Source: Uranotaenia lowii (lineage: Eukaryota; Arthropoda; Insecta; Diptera; Culicidae). Taken from it: DNA of 64,000 nucleotides. Position numbers and translations under genes: made by a program. Below the pieces are notes generated by a model that searched no databases, was not told the DNA's origin, and worked only from the letters and a program-made list of their open reading frames with translations. Positions 22,466 to 33,612 of the stretch are shown piece after piece. The DNA lies in assembly GCF_029784155.1 (NCBI RefSeq), contig NC_073693.1:138001988-138065987 (forward strand). The letters run 5' to 3'. The first letter of the stretch is position 1, and every line of letters begins with the position of its first letter.

Positions 22466-23668
22466 TCAGCAACTGCTGAGGGATTTTTAAAAACAATATT
22501 TACGCCGATGATCTAGCTGTAACCTTTTCACCCAAATTCTAAACTGATAAAACATATTACCCTTCGAGTAAAAATTTCGTTCTGAAAATGTCTCGGATAA
22601 ATTGTTGACACCTTGAGCATATACTCTGTTCGTCTAGCGATCGAAATGATACCTTCCAATCACAAAGATCATCTACAGAGTGCTACTTTTTAATGGACAA
22701 CCACTTAGTAAAATGCACCTTTTAGCAGTGCGTTCTAGTCCCTAATCGAATCGGTTAAATAGTTGTTGACCGCAGCTGAACCTAACCTAGCACTCATTTA
22801 CTCGACGATAGGATTCCCCCAATTAATAAAACAGGGGTCGATTGGCGGGCGATCGCCGTAGACTCTCGCATGTTCGCATTCGCATTCAACCCAAATCAGC
22901 AGACTCTGATCTCGCCTCGATCGACCTGCTCTATTTTGCACCTAGGTAAATAGTTTATGGGAACGCGACCGTGCTCTACGCTCATAGCCCGTGTGAGCAA
23001 GGAAAAATCGCGCCCCTGCCTGTGTGTCATTCGAATTCGCGATCGCACAATTACGCGTCTGGTGCGTCTAGGACGGAACTAGCTTATTCGATCGATTATA
23101 TGACGGCACTCACAGGGTTCCTCGTTGCTCTTACCAGATGACTTACGACGAATGTTCGTATCGGGTAAGTGAATGTAGTACTTACAGACTCACTACGTAT
23201 GTAAGTATATGACACGACCCTCAAACAGCTGACATTGAATGTGATACTCGAGTTATTGAATTAATATTGATTATCGTGACTGAAATGTTAACCCCATGCA
23301 TCATTACAAGGGATTAAATTCCTGTTTTGATGGCTTTCGAAAGGGATTTGTCAAATTCACGTTCTCGGAGATAAATTTGAATAAACGATGTCACACTAAT
23401 TGAATTGAAAAGAGTCATTTCACTTACAAAGATCTCTCAATTCATAGGGACAAACGCGTCCTCTATACCTTAAAACACCTCAAAAACCTATAGAACTTTA
23501 AGGTAACCTATAGATTTTCATGTAAGGAGTGTATCGAAAATTAACTATAAACATATTTGGGCCTTCTACTTACTAACGCGTGAACGCGTACAACTGTGCT
23601 CACCTGTATGTAGCATTTTGATCTGTCAAGAGTGAACCAGCGCTTTTGAAACATTCGTTTCTCCCAAA
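22466..23668. other. Unique spacer with a GC-richer, CpG-containing patch
   Basis: No protein recognised. From about 22780 to 23180 base composition rises and CG-containing sites such as CGATCG are frequent, unlike the surroundings. Donor-like strings occur on both strands (GGGTAAGTG near 23165 plus; CTGGTAAGAG near 23137 minus). It might be a promoter-proximal region of an undetected host gene. Confidence 0.35.
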
Positions 23669-25276
23669 ATGTCGCGAATTAAAAAATAAGTTAAAATTCG
23701 TGTGTTGGACACTTGAATGCGAGAGAAGGGCATCTCGATGAATAAAGTGGCGAAACGTTTCGGCATTCATCCGGCGAGCATAAAATCCATCATCCACAAG
23801 TTCGGGGAACACTATACGTTCGATGATTTGCCAGGAGGAGGCAGAAAACCAGGATCATCTGACCCAAATCTGGACCGTAAGATAATCAACCTCATCAATT
23901 GGAATCGATCGATGTCCATACGGGATTTGTCGAAAAAAGTTTGGACATCGATCGGAATGGTACAGCGGATCAAGAAGCGGAACAACCTGAAGATATTCAA
24001 GAAGCAGAAAGTGTCCAAAGAAACGACTGAACAAAAATCACGAGTCAAAACCAGAGCCCGGAAGCTGTATCATCGGATTTTGCAGAAGCCAGATGCGTGC
24101 ATTCTCATGGGCGATGAAACTTATGTAAGAGGATTCCAGCACTCTTCTTACTTACTTACTAAATGATCCCGCGCCGACCCTCCGGTGCATAGGGCCGTGG
24201 TAAAAGACCTCCACTGTTGACGACCAGGAGCCAGCGTCTTCACCTGGTCCCAGTCAAGATTCTCGTCGACAGTTCGGATTTCAGCGGCTAGGCTTCGCCG
24301 CCACGAGTTTCTGGGCCTGCCTCTTCTTCGATGACCTTCTGGATTCCAGTCAAGCGCTCTCTGCAAATCTCGTTTTCATCTTTTCGCAGTGTGTGCCCAA
24401 TCCATCTCCACTTACGTTCCCGAATCTCGATTTCTAGCGCCCTTTGATGACACCGGCGATGTAATTCCTCATTCGAGATCCAGTTGCCAGGCCACCAAGC
24501 GCGGATGATGTTCCGCAGGCAGCGGTTTACAAATAATAGCAGTTTTCGCGTCGTTACCGCATATGTGCACCAAGTTTTGCACCCGTACAGCAATACGGAT
24601 TTGACGTTTGAGTTGAAGATTAGGATTTTCGTTCGTAGAGAGATCTGGCGTGACCAAAGACTCGCAAATGCAAAACGGGCCTTTCTGATCCAGGTTTTGA
24701 TGCCTTTCCTGGTACCACCAACAGGCGTTATCTGGCTACCAGCACTCTTCCGGGACCATAATTCTACACTGTAGCTATTGGGAAGAATGTGAGTGACCAC
24801 GAGAAGTCGATTGAGGTGGAAAAATTTGGTCAGAAAGTGCTTTTGTGGTAGGCAATCTGCTCCTGCGGATTGAAGTCGGCGAGTTTCTTTACAAAAGGAA
24901 CAATAAATGCCGATATCTACCAAAAGGAGTGTTTGCAGAAAAGGTTGCTGCCACTATATAAAAACATACGACCTCACCATTTTTCTGGCCGGATTTGGCG
25001 TCAGCCCACTACGCTAAATTCACTCTTAGATGATTTGAGGATAACGATGTAGATTTCGTTGGGAAAGATATTAACCCACCAAACTGCCCCCAGCTTCGCC
25101 CCATAGAACGATATTGGGCTATCGTCAAGAGAATTTTCAAGAAGGATGGTAAGGCCAACAGGACCATGGCGGTTTTCAAGAAAAATTAGAATGCTGCGGC
25201 CAAGAAGTGTGATCAATCAGCTGTACAAAACCTAATGAAACGCGTCAAGTCAAAAGTTCGAGAATATTACCAATAA
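23669..25276 (+). pseudogene. DD37E mariner-like transposase pseudogene, split by a retrotransposon
   Basis: A relic of a cut-and-paste transposase of the IS630-Tc1-mariner superfamily. The N-terminal DNA-binding part reads NKVAKRFGIHPASIKSIIHK and later RDLSKKVWTSIGMVQRIKKR. The first catalytic aspartate is in MGDETYV (codon at 24113). After the insertion at 24148-24738 the frame resumes near AICSCGLKSASFFTKG; the second aspartate is in FFWPDLASAHYA (24992) and the glutamate in NPPNCPQLRPIE (25106). Counting codons leaves 37 residues between the last two acids, defining DD37E. Stops at the start (after MSRIKK and after VLDT), one after KFTLR and a frameshift near the insertion kill it. The stop at 25274 follows KVREYYQ. 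Terminal inverted repeats were not found. Confidence 0.88.
24136..24750 (-). mobile_element. 3' fragment of non-LTR family B inserted in the transposase gene
   Basis: CCAGCACTCTTC is present at both edges (24136-24147 and 24739-24750), a perfect 12-bp target duplication. Between them, 591 bp on the minus strand encode the end of the family B protein: VKSVLLYGCKTW, FVNRCLRNIIRAWWPGNW, WRWIGHTLRK, then after a frameshift ALDWNPEGHRRRGRPRNSW. The 3' tail is TAAG repeats (read as CTTA at 24148-24160). It is heavily 5'-truncated. Confidence 0.92.
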
Positions 25277-25694
25277 TTACATTTTATTTTTACTTGTATT
25301 TCTTTATAAACTATAACAATAAGCTTTTTAAAACACTTCCAAACTAGTTCTTTGAAAAAAAAAAAAAGTGACTTTCAGGACGTTCAGGACACCAAAATCT
25401 TCTAAAATAAGTTTTAAATCAAATGTGCCTTTAAATGCTAAATTTTTGATAGAAGATTTTAATCCAACAGAGTGTAAAATTATTGAGTTCAAGGTTGGAT
25501 TGAAGACGAGCAAGCACTGAATTTCTATTGAGTCTTGAACGGATCTGTACGAAGTTCTGCTTACTGAAACATTCAATTTTCTGTAAAAACCAAAAAAAAA
25601 TCAGGCAAAATAAGGCTTATTTTCAAAAATCAGAGCAAAAACGAGGCCTATCAGGTTTACAGGATGGACCTTCAAATATCATGCAAAACTTGAA
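25277..25694. other. Spacer, nothing recognised
   Basis: AT-rich DNA between the transposase relic and the Jockey-like fragment. It may include eroded 5' sequence of the latter, but no domain can be read. Confidence 0.4.
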
Positions 25695-26169
25695 TTTTAA
25701 ACGTTGTAAGTCCAATTGATGCTCAAATTTCCCTAGAATTTGATGATATTCTTTCTAAACAAAATGTATTTGAAAGTTCTTGTCAGACAAATATTGATGA
25801 ACTTAAATTGATTTTCAAAAAATTTAAAAATATGAAAGATGGGATTTTCTATATTCTTATTAAAAAGTTGCCTGAAAGCACTTTATATTTTTTAGTTAAA
25901 ATCTTCAATAAATGTTTTCACTTGGTCTATTTTCCCAATAAATGGAAAAATGCCAAAGTAACTCCAATTTTGAAACCTGGAAAAAGTGCTTCAGAGCCTT
26001 CAAGTTATCGACCAATAAGTTTGCTTCCTTCTTTAAGTAAACTATTTAAGAGAGTATTTTGAATAGAATGATGATTCACATTAATCAGAAATCTATTTTC
26101 CCTGATGAACAATTTGGTTTTCGTCATGGACATTCTACTACATATTTATACAAAGCGGTGACTGAAATA
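25695..26169 (+). pseudogene. Jockey-like reverse transcriptase fragment (family D)
   Basis: The frame reads ISLEFDDILSKQNVFESS, then the N-terminal reverse transcriptase motif DGIFYILIKKLPESTLYF, FPNKWKNAKVTPILKPGK and SSYRPISLLPSLSKLFKRVF. A frameshift with a TGA at about 26060 follows, and the protein continues as NRMMIHINQKSIF and DEQFGFRHGHSTT. The order and wording resemble Jockey/Juan elements of insects (inference). It ends abruptly at the MITE at 26174, and the catalytic FADD region is absent. Confidence 0.8.
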
Positions 26170-26395
26170 CAATGGGCCTTACTCTGCGACTCGAGTGACG
26201 TGACTTACGAAATTTCCTGTCGTTTTGCTGGCTTGAAAAGTCTCTCTAGCCTCGAAATTTACGTTCGGATGAGCTACTATTGGTCTCCAGAGCTCATCAA
26301 TACATAAATTTCTCTTCTGAAGCATTTTCTGGAGTCAGGACGAAAAAGTGAAATTTCGTGAGTCACGTCACACGAGTCGCAGAATAAGCCCCAAT
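26170..26395. mobile_element. MITE with about 42-bp inverted ends and CAAT duplication
   Basis: The left end at 26174 (GGGCCTTACTCTGCGACTCG) is matched inverted by the right end at 26391, the two arms agreeing at most of about 42 positions through the GAAATTTC phrase. CAAT flanks both sides (26170-26173 and 26392-26395). The element is 218 bp and noncoding, and it is inserted in the Jockey-like fragment. Confidence 0.8.
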
Positions 26396-26425
26396 GCCAG
26401 TTATTATCAAAGCTTGTTAATAGAG

Positions 26426-26678
26426 GTCGGCATTAAAACGCTATACGCTAGTTAGTCCGCTACATTTTTCTTCGCATATTTATTTTTTAACTTTATTTTT
26501 AAAGTAATTACGGCTTAAAAAACTCCATCACCTTGCAGAAAATAACATTTATCAGCATTCCTGGATGAAAAATTGCACCTAGTGGAATTTGTTCATCCGT
26601 TATTTCAACAAAAATCCCGTAAGAAAATAAATTTGTCAGCAAAAAAGTAGCGGACTAATTAGCGATTTAACGCCAGAC
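26426..26678. mobile_element. Second short inverted-repeat element (candidate MITE)
   Basis: The left phrase TTAGTCCGCTAC near 26451-26462 is inverted as GTAGCGGACTAA near 26648, within arms of about 35 bp that include GCATTAAAACG and CGTTAAAT counterparts. A related arm (GTAGACAAATTAGCGATTAG) occurs again near 26801, suggesting a second, more eroded copy next door. Target duplication not identified. Confidence 0.55.
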
Positions 26679-26937
26679 ACTAGGAAAAAGCATATATCAG
26701 CATTCTTTCTTAACTGATTGGTGGTGGAGTTTGTCTATCCGTTAGTACAAACATTTGGTGAAAAAATAAATGAAAACGATAATTATTTAACAAAAACGGA
26801 GTAGACAAATTAGCGATTAGCGCGATAATTCCACCTCCAAGTAAGTTCATTATTGGAGTAGAGTCTGATTTGTGGGTGAAATAAGGAATATACAGCAAAA
26901 AATTAATAAATTTACACGACATTTAATTCAAAAATCG

Positions 26938-27654
26938 ACACTCAGAAAAATACTATTATACATGCCATAAGATTCTCTTATGAAGTGGCGCCATAAGAAA
27001 AATCATTGAAATTCATAAGATTCTCTTATGACGCGAATGAATTCTGAAATGAACACTAACTACAATGAGCGGTTTTTGCTTTTCATAAGAAGATCTTATG
27101 GAAACATGAAATGTCACGTATAATGATAAAAATTCAAGTTATTTGTTGTTCACTATTTATTTTTCGTCAAATTCGTTTGAAATAACATCATGAATGCACT
27201 ATGCTCACCATCAGCAGTAAATCGACACGCGGTTTTAATAAAGTTTTTTGCCGCATCCGGTTCTTTACGCCTTGGCTTTGCGCTTTGGGCCGGTCAGTAT
27301 GCTGAAAAGAAAACCAAAAATGTATTTTGAGTTCGCAAATATATTCAACGTTAGCAAAAATTGAAACTTAAACTAAAACTTACCATTTAAAATCACAAAA
27401 TCACATTCAACTATGCACTTAGGAAGACATATAGTTTAACAAGAGTTCTTTGGCTTTTGATGAAAAAAACTGAAGGAATTAATGAATGTGTTCATTTTAT
27501 TTTCACAATGCCGTATCTTCGATTTTTCATAAGATGTTCCTATGAAACTTGTTAGAATTTCATAAGACTCTTATGAAAACCAATTTTGCACTCTAAAAAG
27601 TGGTTCATAAGACGCATCTTATCAACATTATAATAAGAATTTGCCTGAGTGGAC
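26938..27654 (-). mobile_element. Palindrome-rich inverted-repeat element carrying an intron-like cassette
   Basis: The ends match inverted: CACTCAGAAAAATACTATTA at 26938 against the right end CTGAGTG near 27652, with matching AAATTCTTATTATA inside. At least six near-palindromes of the type CATAAGATTCTCTTATG are scattered through it, at about 26970, 27025, 27083, 27530, 27562 and 27606. In the centre lies a separate, more GC-rich segment with splice signals (next entry). No transposase is visible. The target duplication is unclear. Confidence 0.6.
27188..27386 (-). CDS. Intron-containing mini-cassette, unknown product (low confidence)
   Basis: On the minus strand an 82-base candidate intron runs from 27383 (GTAAGT) to 27302 (TTTTCAG). 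Joining the flanks creates ATG at the junction (exon 1 ends AAATG) followed by 37 codons, MHTDRPKAQSQGVKNRMRQ and onward to a stop at 27188. In another frame the same second exon reads ILTGPKRKAKA then a stop, which looks like the C-terminal end of a basic protein, with the rest as 3' untranslated sequence. I cannot choose between them. The second exon is clearly more GC-rich than the surrounding element. It may be a captured piece of a host gene. Confidence 0.3.
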
Positions 27655-28154
27655 GTAAAATTAAGCGATGTTAAATAAAATCAAATAGAATTTAACATCT
27701 GAAAACATACAATTATACAGAAATATCTGAGTCTGTCATTTTATATGGTAAACAGTTCCTTTATAAGTGTTGCAATCTGAAATTTGCATGAAGGAGCAGA
27801 AAATTACATCGACCAGATGTAAATTTAGTAGAACAGAAAAAAAACAACCACTAGAACATTGTTGATTGTAGCATCAGTTTTCAACAGTTTAAGTTGGAAA
27901 CATATAGATAGTAAGGATAAGTGGTACTTACAACAGGAGACACAAAAAAACGAAAGGGATGCCTTTTTTGAGAATTTCAAGTTCGAAGAAGGTTTATTTG
28001 GTTTAAATATTAAAATATATAAAAAAAACCACAAAAGAATAAAATAAATCTTCGGAAGCGATTAATTAACAGGGCAAATGCGCCAAATATAAACAAATCG
28101 AATTTTTAGTGAAATAGTGAAACAGTGAAGTTGAAGTCCGTTGTATTTTTTATT
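27655..28154. other. Spacer, nothing recognised
   Basis: AT-rich DNA without coding motifs or clear repeats. Confidence 0.45.
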
Positions 28155-28843
28155 TTCGACTAGCTGATCCCATACGAACTCCGTCTCGCTTTCAAAGTCA
28201 ATTGCCAAGCATTTTCCAGACGCACTTCTCAGTTCATTGTTAAGTAATAATTACAAAAATACTGGACGATCAGTTTTTCTGTCATCTGCTAAATTTGAAA
28301 TCAGGAATCAATCGACCAAAAAACCCCCGTGTATAAGTTTCAACTCGATCGTTGCATAACAACGCAATTATTGCCAAATAGTTTAACCCCTTTCGATGGC
28401 CTCTTATACAATCTTTGATATCTGAAATCGATTGCCCTTCCCTCAAAACTCCCGTGTGCAAATTTTCAAAGCAATCCATTGTATAATGACTTCAATATTG
28501 CTAAAAACAGGGAAAAATTATTTTATATGGACGATCCCTTTTGTCGACCTTTGGCAAAACATTTGACATCTGAAATTGATTGCCCATCCATGAAAACTAC
28601 CGTGTGCTAATTTTCATCCCAATCCGATGCATAATAACGACAGTATTGCAAAAACATTGAAAGGTTTATATGGACGACCCCCTTTGCCGGCCCCTTACAC
28701 TGAATTTAATACCTGAAATCCATTGCTTATCTCTCAAAACTCTCGTGTACCAATTTTCGTCTGAATCCGATGCATAATAACGACAATATCGCATCAACAG
28801 TGAATAGTTAACATGGACGACCCCTTCGGCTGACCCCTTAGAC
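28155..28843 (+). repeat. Degenerate tandem array of about 145-bp units (non-LTR 3'-tail type), left part
   Basis: The phrase CTGAAATCGATTGCCC and its variants recur at about 28422, 28570 and 28714. Each is followed by a CGTGTGCAAATTTTC-like phrase, GATGCATAATAACGAC and GGACGACCCC. The first unit starts with CTAGCTGATCCCATACGAAC. The array resumes at 32160 after the hAT insertion. I interpret it as the untranslated tail of an RTE-like or similar retroelement. A partial relative lies at 50440-50795. Confidence 0.7.
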
Positions 28844-29577
28844 CCGGGGTGAGCAACCTTTTGAACCAGTGAGCCAGTTTTGATTCAAAATCTTCTCGGA
28901 GGGCCGCACATATATAAAATAACACTCGTCAATTTTCCGCAGAGCTCTATAGATACCAACAAAAAGCTAGGTGAAAAAAAGTTAAATCGGAATAACTTCA
29001 AATTGTTGTCGATTTTTAAATGATCAATGGTATTTATTTCACATTTTCAAAAATAAATTTTACATAGTTTTTATATGATGCAAACCGGACAAAATTAGCC
29101 GAAAATTTTAAGGTACATCACTAAATGAAAGCTAGGGTTTTTTGTCGTCTTGGAAAACATTGAATTTTTTCAATCAACTGAAACTACTTTGCAAATATTG
29201 ATTCTTCCAAACATGAACTTCATTTGCATCACATTTTTCCCTAAAATGAAAATTTTTCAATATCTTTCTTCGATGCAAAAAAAAAAATTTAACTCGTTTT
29301 CATAAAAAAAATTTTTTATTTAAACCGACGGTATCAACTCATTACTACCATTTAAAATTCTTCTGGAGCTAAGTTTATCACACCAATAACTTAAAAACGA
29401 GAGATATATTTTTTTTTAATTTGTGGTTCAAATTCACTGATCAAAATTTCGGTTTCTGCACGTATTTCAGATAAGTCTTTCCACGGTTAAAATTTGCCCC
29501 CAAAGCCTTGCTTTTTTTCCTGTAATTGGTGAGAAAATATTTTTAACATAACATGTTGATCAAATTTTGCTGAATTC

Positions 29578-31308
29578 CTAGGAATAACAAGCAGGTCAGT
29601 TATTGACCGATCGAACAGATCAGCTCAAACGATGGACTGAGCACTTCGAACAACTCTTCCGAGTCACGAATAGCGATGGCCAACAGAATCTGCAGCTCGA
29701 AGCGCCAACAGTAAGTCGCATAAATGGCGTCAACTCGGAAGCGCCTTCGCTGGCTGAAATAGAAGCGGCAATCAAAAACATGAAATCCAACAAAGCACCT
29801 GGGATCGATTGCATCCCTGCTGAAATGCTGAAAGCCGACCCTGCCCTATCAGCACAAATGTTGCACCGTCTTTTCGCTGACATCTGGGATACTGCAACAT
29901 TCCCGGCCGACTGGATGCAGGGTATCCTCGTAAAGGTCCCGAAGAAAGGAGACCTGACAGAGTGCGGTAACTGGCGAGGCATAACGTTGATCTGTACAAC
30001 CCTCAAAGTACTCTGCAAAGTGATTCTGAACAGGATCCAGGAGAAAATAGACGCTACACTCCGACGGCAACAAGCTGGATTCCGATCCGGACGATCATGT
30101 ATGGACCACATCACAACGCTACGAATCATACTGGAACAAATCAACGAATTCCAGGACTCTCTTCTGCTGGTGTTCGTTGATTTCGAAAAAGCATTCGACC
30201 GACTTAACCATGAAAACATCTGGGCGGCTCTAAGGCGACGAGGGGTCCCAGAGAAACTAGTCCATCTCATCGAAGCACAGTATGAGGCATTTTCGTGCAA
30301 GGTCTTGCACGACGGTGTCTTGTCCGAACCAATCCCGGTAACTGCTGGAGTGAGACAAGGATGTATTCTATCACCGCTACTTTTTCTAATCGTAATGGAT
30401 GAGATTCTGACTGGATCGATTGACTGTGCACCGAACCGAGGATTGCCGTGGAATCCTTCAACAATGGAGCAACTGAACGACCTTGACCTGGCTGATGATA
30501 TTGTTTTGCTCGCCCAAACACAACCGGATATGCAGAGCAAACTCGACGACCTCACCGAAAGTTCCAAGGCAGCAGGTCTCAAAGTCAATGTCGGAAAGAC
30601 CAAGTCGATGGAGATCAACACAGGAAATCCCTCCAGTTTCATGGTAGCTGGGCAACAAGTTGAGAAAGTGGAGTGCTTCCAGTATCTTGGTAGCCAGATA
30701 ACGCCTGATGGTGGTACCAGAAAAGACATCGAAACCCGGATAAGAAAGGCCCGATTTGCGTTTGCGAGTCTCCGAAACATCTGGCGGTCACGCCAGATCT
30801 CTCTACGAACGAAAATCCGAATCTTCAACTCAAACGTCAAATCCGTATTGCTGTACGGGTGCGAAACTTGGTGCACATATGCGGTAACGACGCGAAAACT
30901 GCAAGTATTTGTAAACCGCTGCCTGCGGAATATCATCCGCGCTTGGTGGCCTGGCAATTGGATCTCGAATGAGGAACTACATCGCCGGTGTCATCAAAGG
31001 GCGCTAGAAATCAAGATCCGGGAACGTAAGTGGAGATGGATTGGGCACACGCTGCGAAGAGATGAAAACGAGATTTGCAGAGAGGCGCTAGATTGGAATC
31101 CAGAAGGTCATCGAAGAAGAGGCAGGCCCAGAAACTCGTGGCGGCGAAGCCTAGCCGCTGAAATCCGAACTGTCGACGAGAATCTTGACTGGGACCAGGT
31201 GAAGACGCTGGCTCCGGATCGTCAACAGTGGAGGTCTTTTACCACGGCCCTATGCACCGGAGGATCGGCGCGGGATCATTAAGTAAGTAAGTAAGCTAGG
31301 AATAACAA
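29578..31308 (+). mobile_element. Non-LTR retrotransposon family B, 5'-truncated, with 13-bp target duplication
   Basis: CTAGGAATAACAA is duplicated at 29578-29590 and 31296-31308. The insert (29591-31295) ends in TAAG repeats, the same tail as the copy at 24148. It begins in the linker upstream of the reverse transcriptase, so the endonuclease is missing. Confidence 0.92.
29603..31282 (+). CDS. Partial reverse transcriptase protein of family B
   Basis: An intact frame of 559 residues, open from the truncation point at 29591; there is no native ATG start because the 5' part is absent. Landmarks: KAPGIDCIPAEMLKADPAL near residue 65, GNWRGITLI near 122, motif A LVFVDFEKAFDRLNH near 189, motif B AGVRQGCILSPLLFLIVMD near 248, and catalytic LADD near 296-299. 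The C-terminal part has LLYGCETW, WRWIGHTLRR and NPEGHRRRGRPRNSW. The catalytic motif starts with L rather than F or Y, and the copy at 61.6 kb shares this, so it is a family trait and not damage. The long minus-strand frame antisense to it is a shadow. Confidence 0.88.
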   Translation: MTDRTDQLKRWTEHFEQLFRVTNSDGQQNLQLEAPTVSRINGVNSEAPSLAEIEAAIKNMKSNKAPGIDCIPAEMLKADPALSAQMLHRLFADIWDTATFPADWMQGILVKVPKKGDLTECGNWRGITLICTTLKVLCKVILNRIQEKIDATLRRQQAGFRSGRSCMDHITTLRIILEQINEFQDSLLLVFVDFEKAFDRLNHENIWAALRRRGVPEKLVHLIEAQYEAFSCKVLHDGVLSEPIPVTAGVRQGCILSPLLFLIVMDEILTGSIDCAPNRGLPWNPSTMEQLNDLDLADDIVLLAQTQPDMQSKLDDLTESSKAAGLKVNVGKTKSMEINTGNPSSFMVAGQQVEKVECFQYLGSQITPDGGTRKDIETRIRKARFAFASLRNIWRSRQISLRTKIRIFNSNVKSVLLYGCETWCTYAVTTRKLQVFVNRCLRNIIRAWWPGNWISNEELHRRCHQRALEIKIRERKWRWIGHTLRRDENEICREALDWNPEGHRRRGRPRNSWRRSLAAEIRTVDENLDWDQVKTLAPDRQQWRSFTTALCTGGSARDH

Positions 31309-32159
31309 TAATTTTACAGATTTCAATGTAAGTTTGATCTAAGAAATAAGGCTAGAATTTACATTCTTTGATGTTAGTTTTTTTTTATTTCAAAAAGATT
31401 TTATAAATTAAATTTAAGTGCTAACGCTAGTATTTAAAAAAAGCTCTTGACGTTGTTTATATGAGTTGTTATTTACCAATTTTAAAGACTAAATTTGTCA
31501 ACGTTTGATATAACATCAGAGAAAATTTTCACTGATTTTTTGGATCAAATAAAAAATTAACATGGGTTTTGCCAAGAACATAGATTTTTTTGGGTAACTT
31601 TAACGTTAAGTTTTAATTAAATTACCATCGGAATTAGCGTTGTGGTCCAATTTGATAAATAATCATATTTAAAAAAAAATATCTGCTCAGTATATTGATC
31701 GTACAACTTTATCTTTAGGAGAAATTTAAAAAAATCTTCATCATGTGCTCAGCTATTGTCTTCCGATTATGTTGTGGGCGTTTGCCGACTTACTGTTAGT
31801 TATAGATTTTCAGTTTAAAAACCTTCAAGAAAAATAAGAAAATTTCATTTTAAATTGGGAAAAACTTTGAAACTTGAAAAAAGAAACGGACGTTTCTGAC
31901 AATGGTATTGCAGAAATACACATTGAGAAAACACATTGAATATTAAAATTTCTGGAAAAATTTCACCAATCTGAATCTGATAAGCTCTAACAAAAACATG
32001 TGATGCAGACATATCAACTCCAGATTATTGACTGATATTTTATGATGACTAATGATCTATTGCAGGTAAAATTCAAGAAAATAATTTAATTCCGGAAAGG
32101 CTTCGCGGGCCGCACACTGTGGCTTCGAGGGCCGCGCGTTGCTCACCCCTGCCTTAGAC

Positions 32160-32356
32160 AAAACTTGACACCTGAAATCGATTGCTTGTCTTTCAAAACA
32201 CTCATGTGCAATTTTTCAACATCCGAAAATCTGAAAACATTTTTCATCATTCCTGGTCCTAATGAGCATCTATGCCAAATTTCAGATCTCTAGCTCTTAA
32301 GACGGCTGAGTCTATAGAGGACAAACAAACAAACAAACAAACATACATACAGAAAT

Positions 32357-32361
<5 letters not shown>
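32160..32361 (+). repeat. Tandem array, right part, with CAAA/CATA tail
   Basis: It continues the array interrupted by the hAT element: CTGAAATCGATTGCTTGTC near 32173, then TCTAGCTCTTAAGACGGCTG near 32287 and repeated CAAA and CATA units near 32325-32350. This wording is typical of a retroelement 3' terminus, and the following AT run would be its simple-repeat tail. Confidence 0.65.
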
Positions 32362-33180
<819 letters not shown>

Positions 33181-33198
33181 TGGCGCAGCCTACGGTAG
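33181..33198 (+). promoter_or_regulatory. Gypsy primer-binding site
   Basis: TGGCGCAGCCTACGGTAGG begins directly after the LTR. It resembles the tRNA-Ser-type site of 17.6/297-like elements; the tRNA identity is from memory. Confidence 0.75.
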
Positions 33199-33443
33199 GT
33201 GCGTTAGTAAGTGAAGTGAAAAACACTGTATAGGTGAAGTGAATTTCCAAGGAAAGGAACAGCCGCAAGAGAGCCTCCGCGACTAAGCATCTGACCAAGG
33301 TTGGAGTTGAGGGGCCACCGCACGACACTCCTAACGTACCGCCGGCCAACGATTGCAAGGGTAAGTTTTTTTTTCTTACATTTTTCTAAGTGTTAAGTGA
33401 AGAATATTAAAATTTTCCCGCTGTGCGGTGATCATTATTTTGA

Positions 33444-33609
33444 TTGATGTTTAGTTGTTCTAAGAGAGGCTAACATCAAAATAAATTGTGTGACGAACCG
33501 CCCGGAGTTAGAATCGTTCCAAGAGAAATTCTACTCCACGCGAGACTGTGGAGTTCTAAGAGAACCACAGTTCAGCAGTTCTACACGAGTTCTGAGAGAA
33601 CGTGTAGAA
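33444..33609 (+). promoter_or_regulatory. Four leader hairpins with a shared loop
   Basis: Four successive stem-loops in the leader between primer site and gag. Stems: 33444-33454 with 33470-33479; 33504-33514 with 33528-33537; 33545-33551 with 33565-33571; 33579-33587 with 33601-33609. Stem sequences differ, yet the loops all contain GTTCYRAGAGA. The first two stems share a single bulged T on the 5' side. Different stems with the same loop suggest a selected RNA structure, such as packaging, dimerisation or translation control (inference). Confidence 0.65.
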
Positions 33610-33612
33610 TAA

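Larger units (their letters stand above)
28836..32159. mobile_element. Non-autonomous hAT element, itself carrying a family B retrotransposon
   Basis: An 8-bp duplication CCTTAGAC flanks the element (28836-28843 and 32152-32159), the hAT hallmark. The terminal inverted repeat CCGGGGTGAGCAAC (28844) matches CAGGGGTGAGCAAC read inward from 32151 with one difference. GGGCCGCAC occurs near both ends, a feature of many hAT-type MITEs. After removing the family B insertion and its duplicated 13 bp, about 1.6 kb of hAT DNA remain, with no recognisable transposase. It interrupts the tandem array. Confidence 0.88.

Noticed and set aside
29620..30957. 445-codon minus-strand frame
   Set aside because: Antisense shadow of the family B reverse transcriptase, which carries all recognisable motifs on the plus strand.
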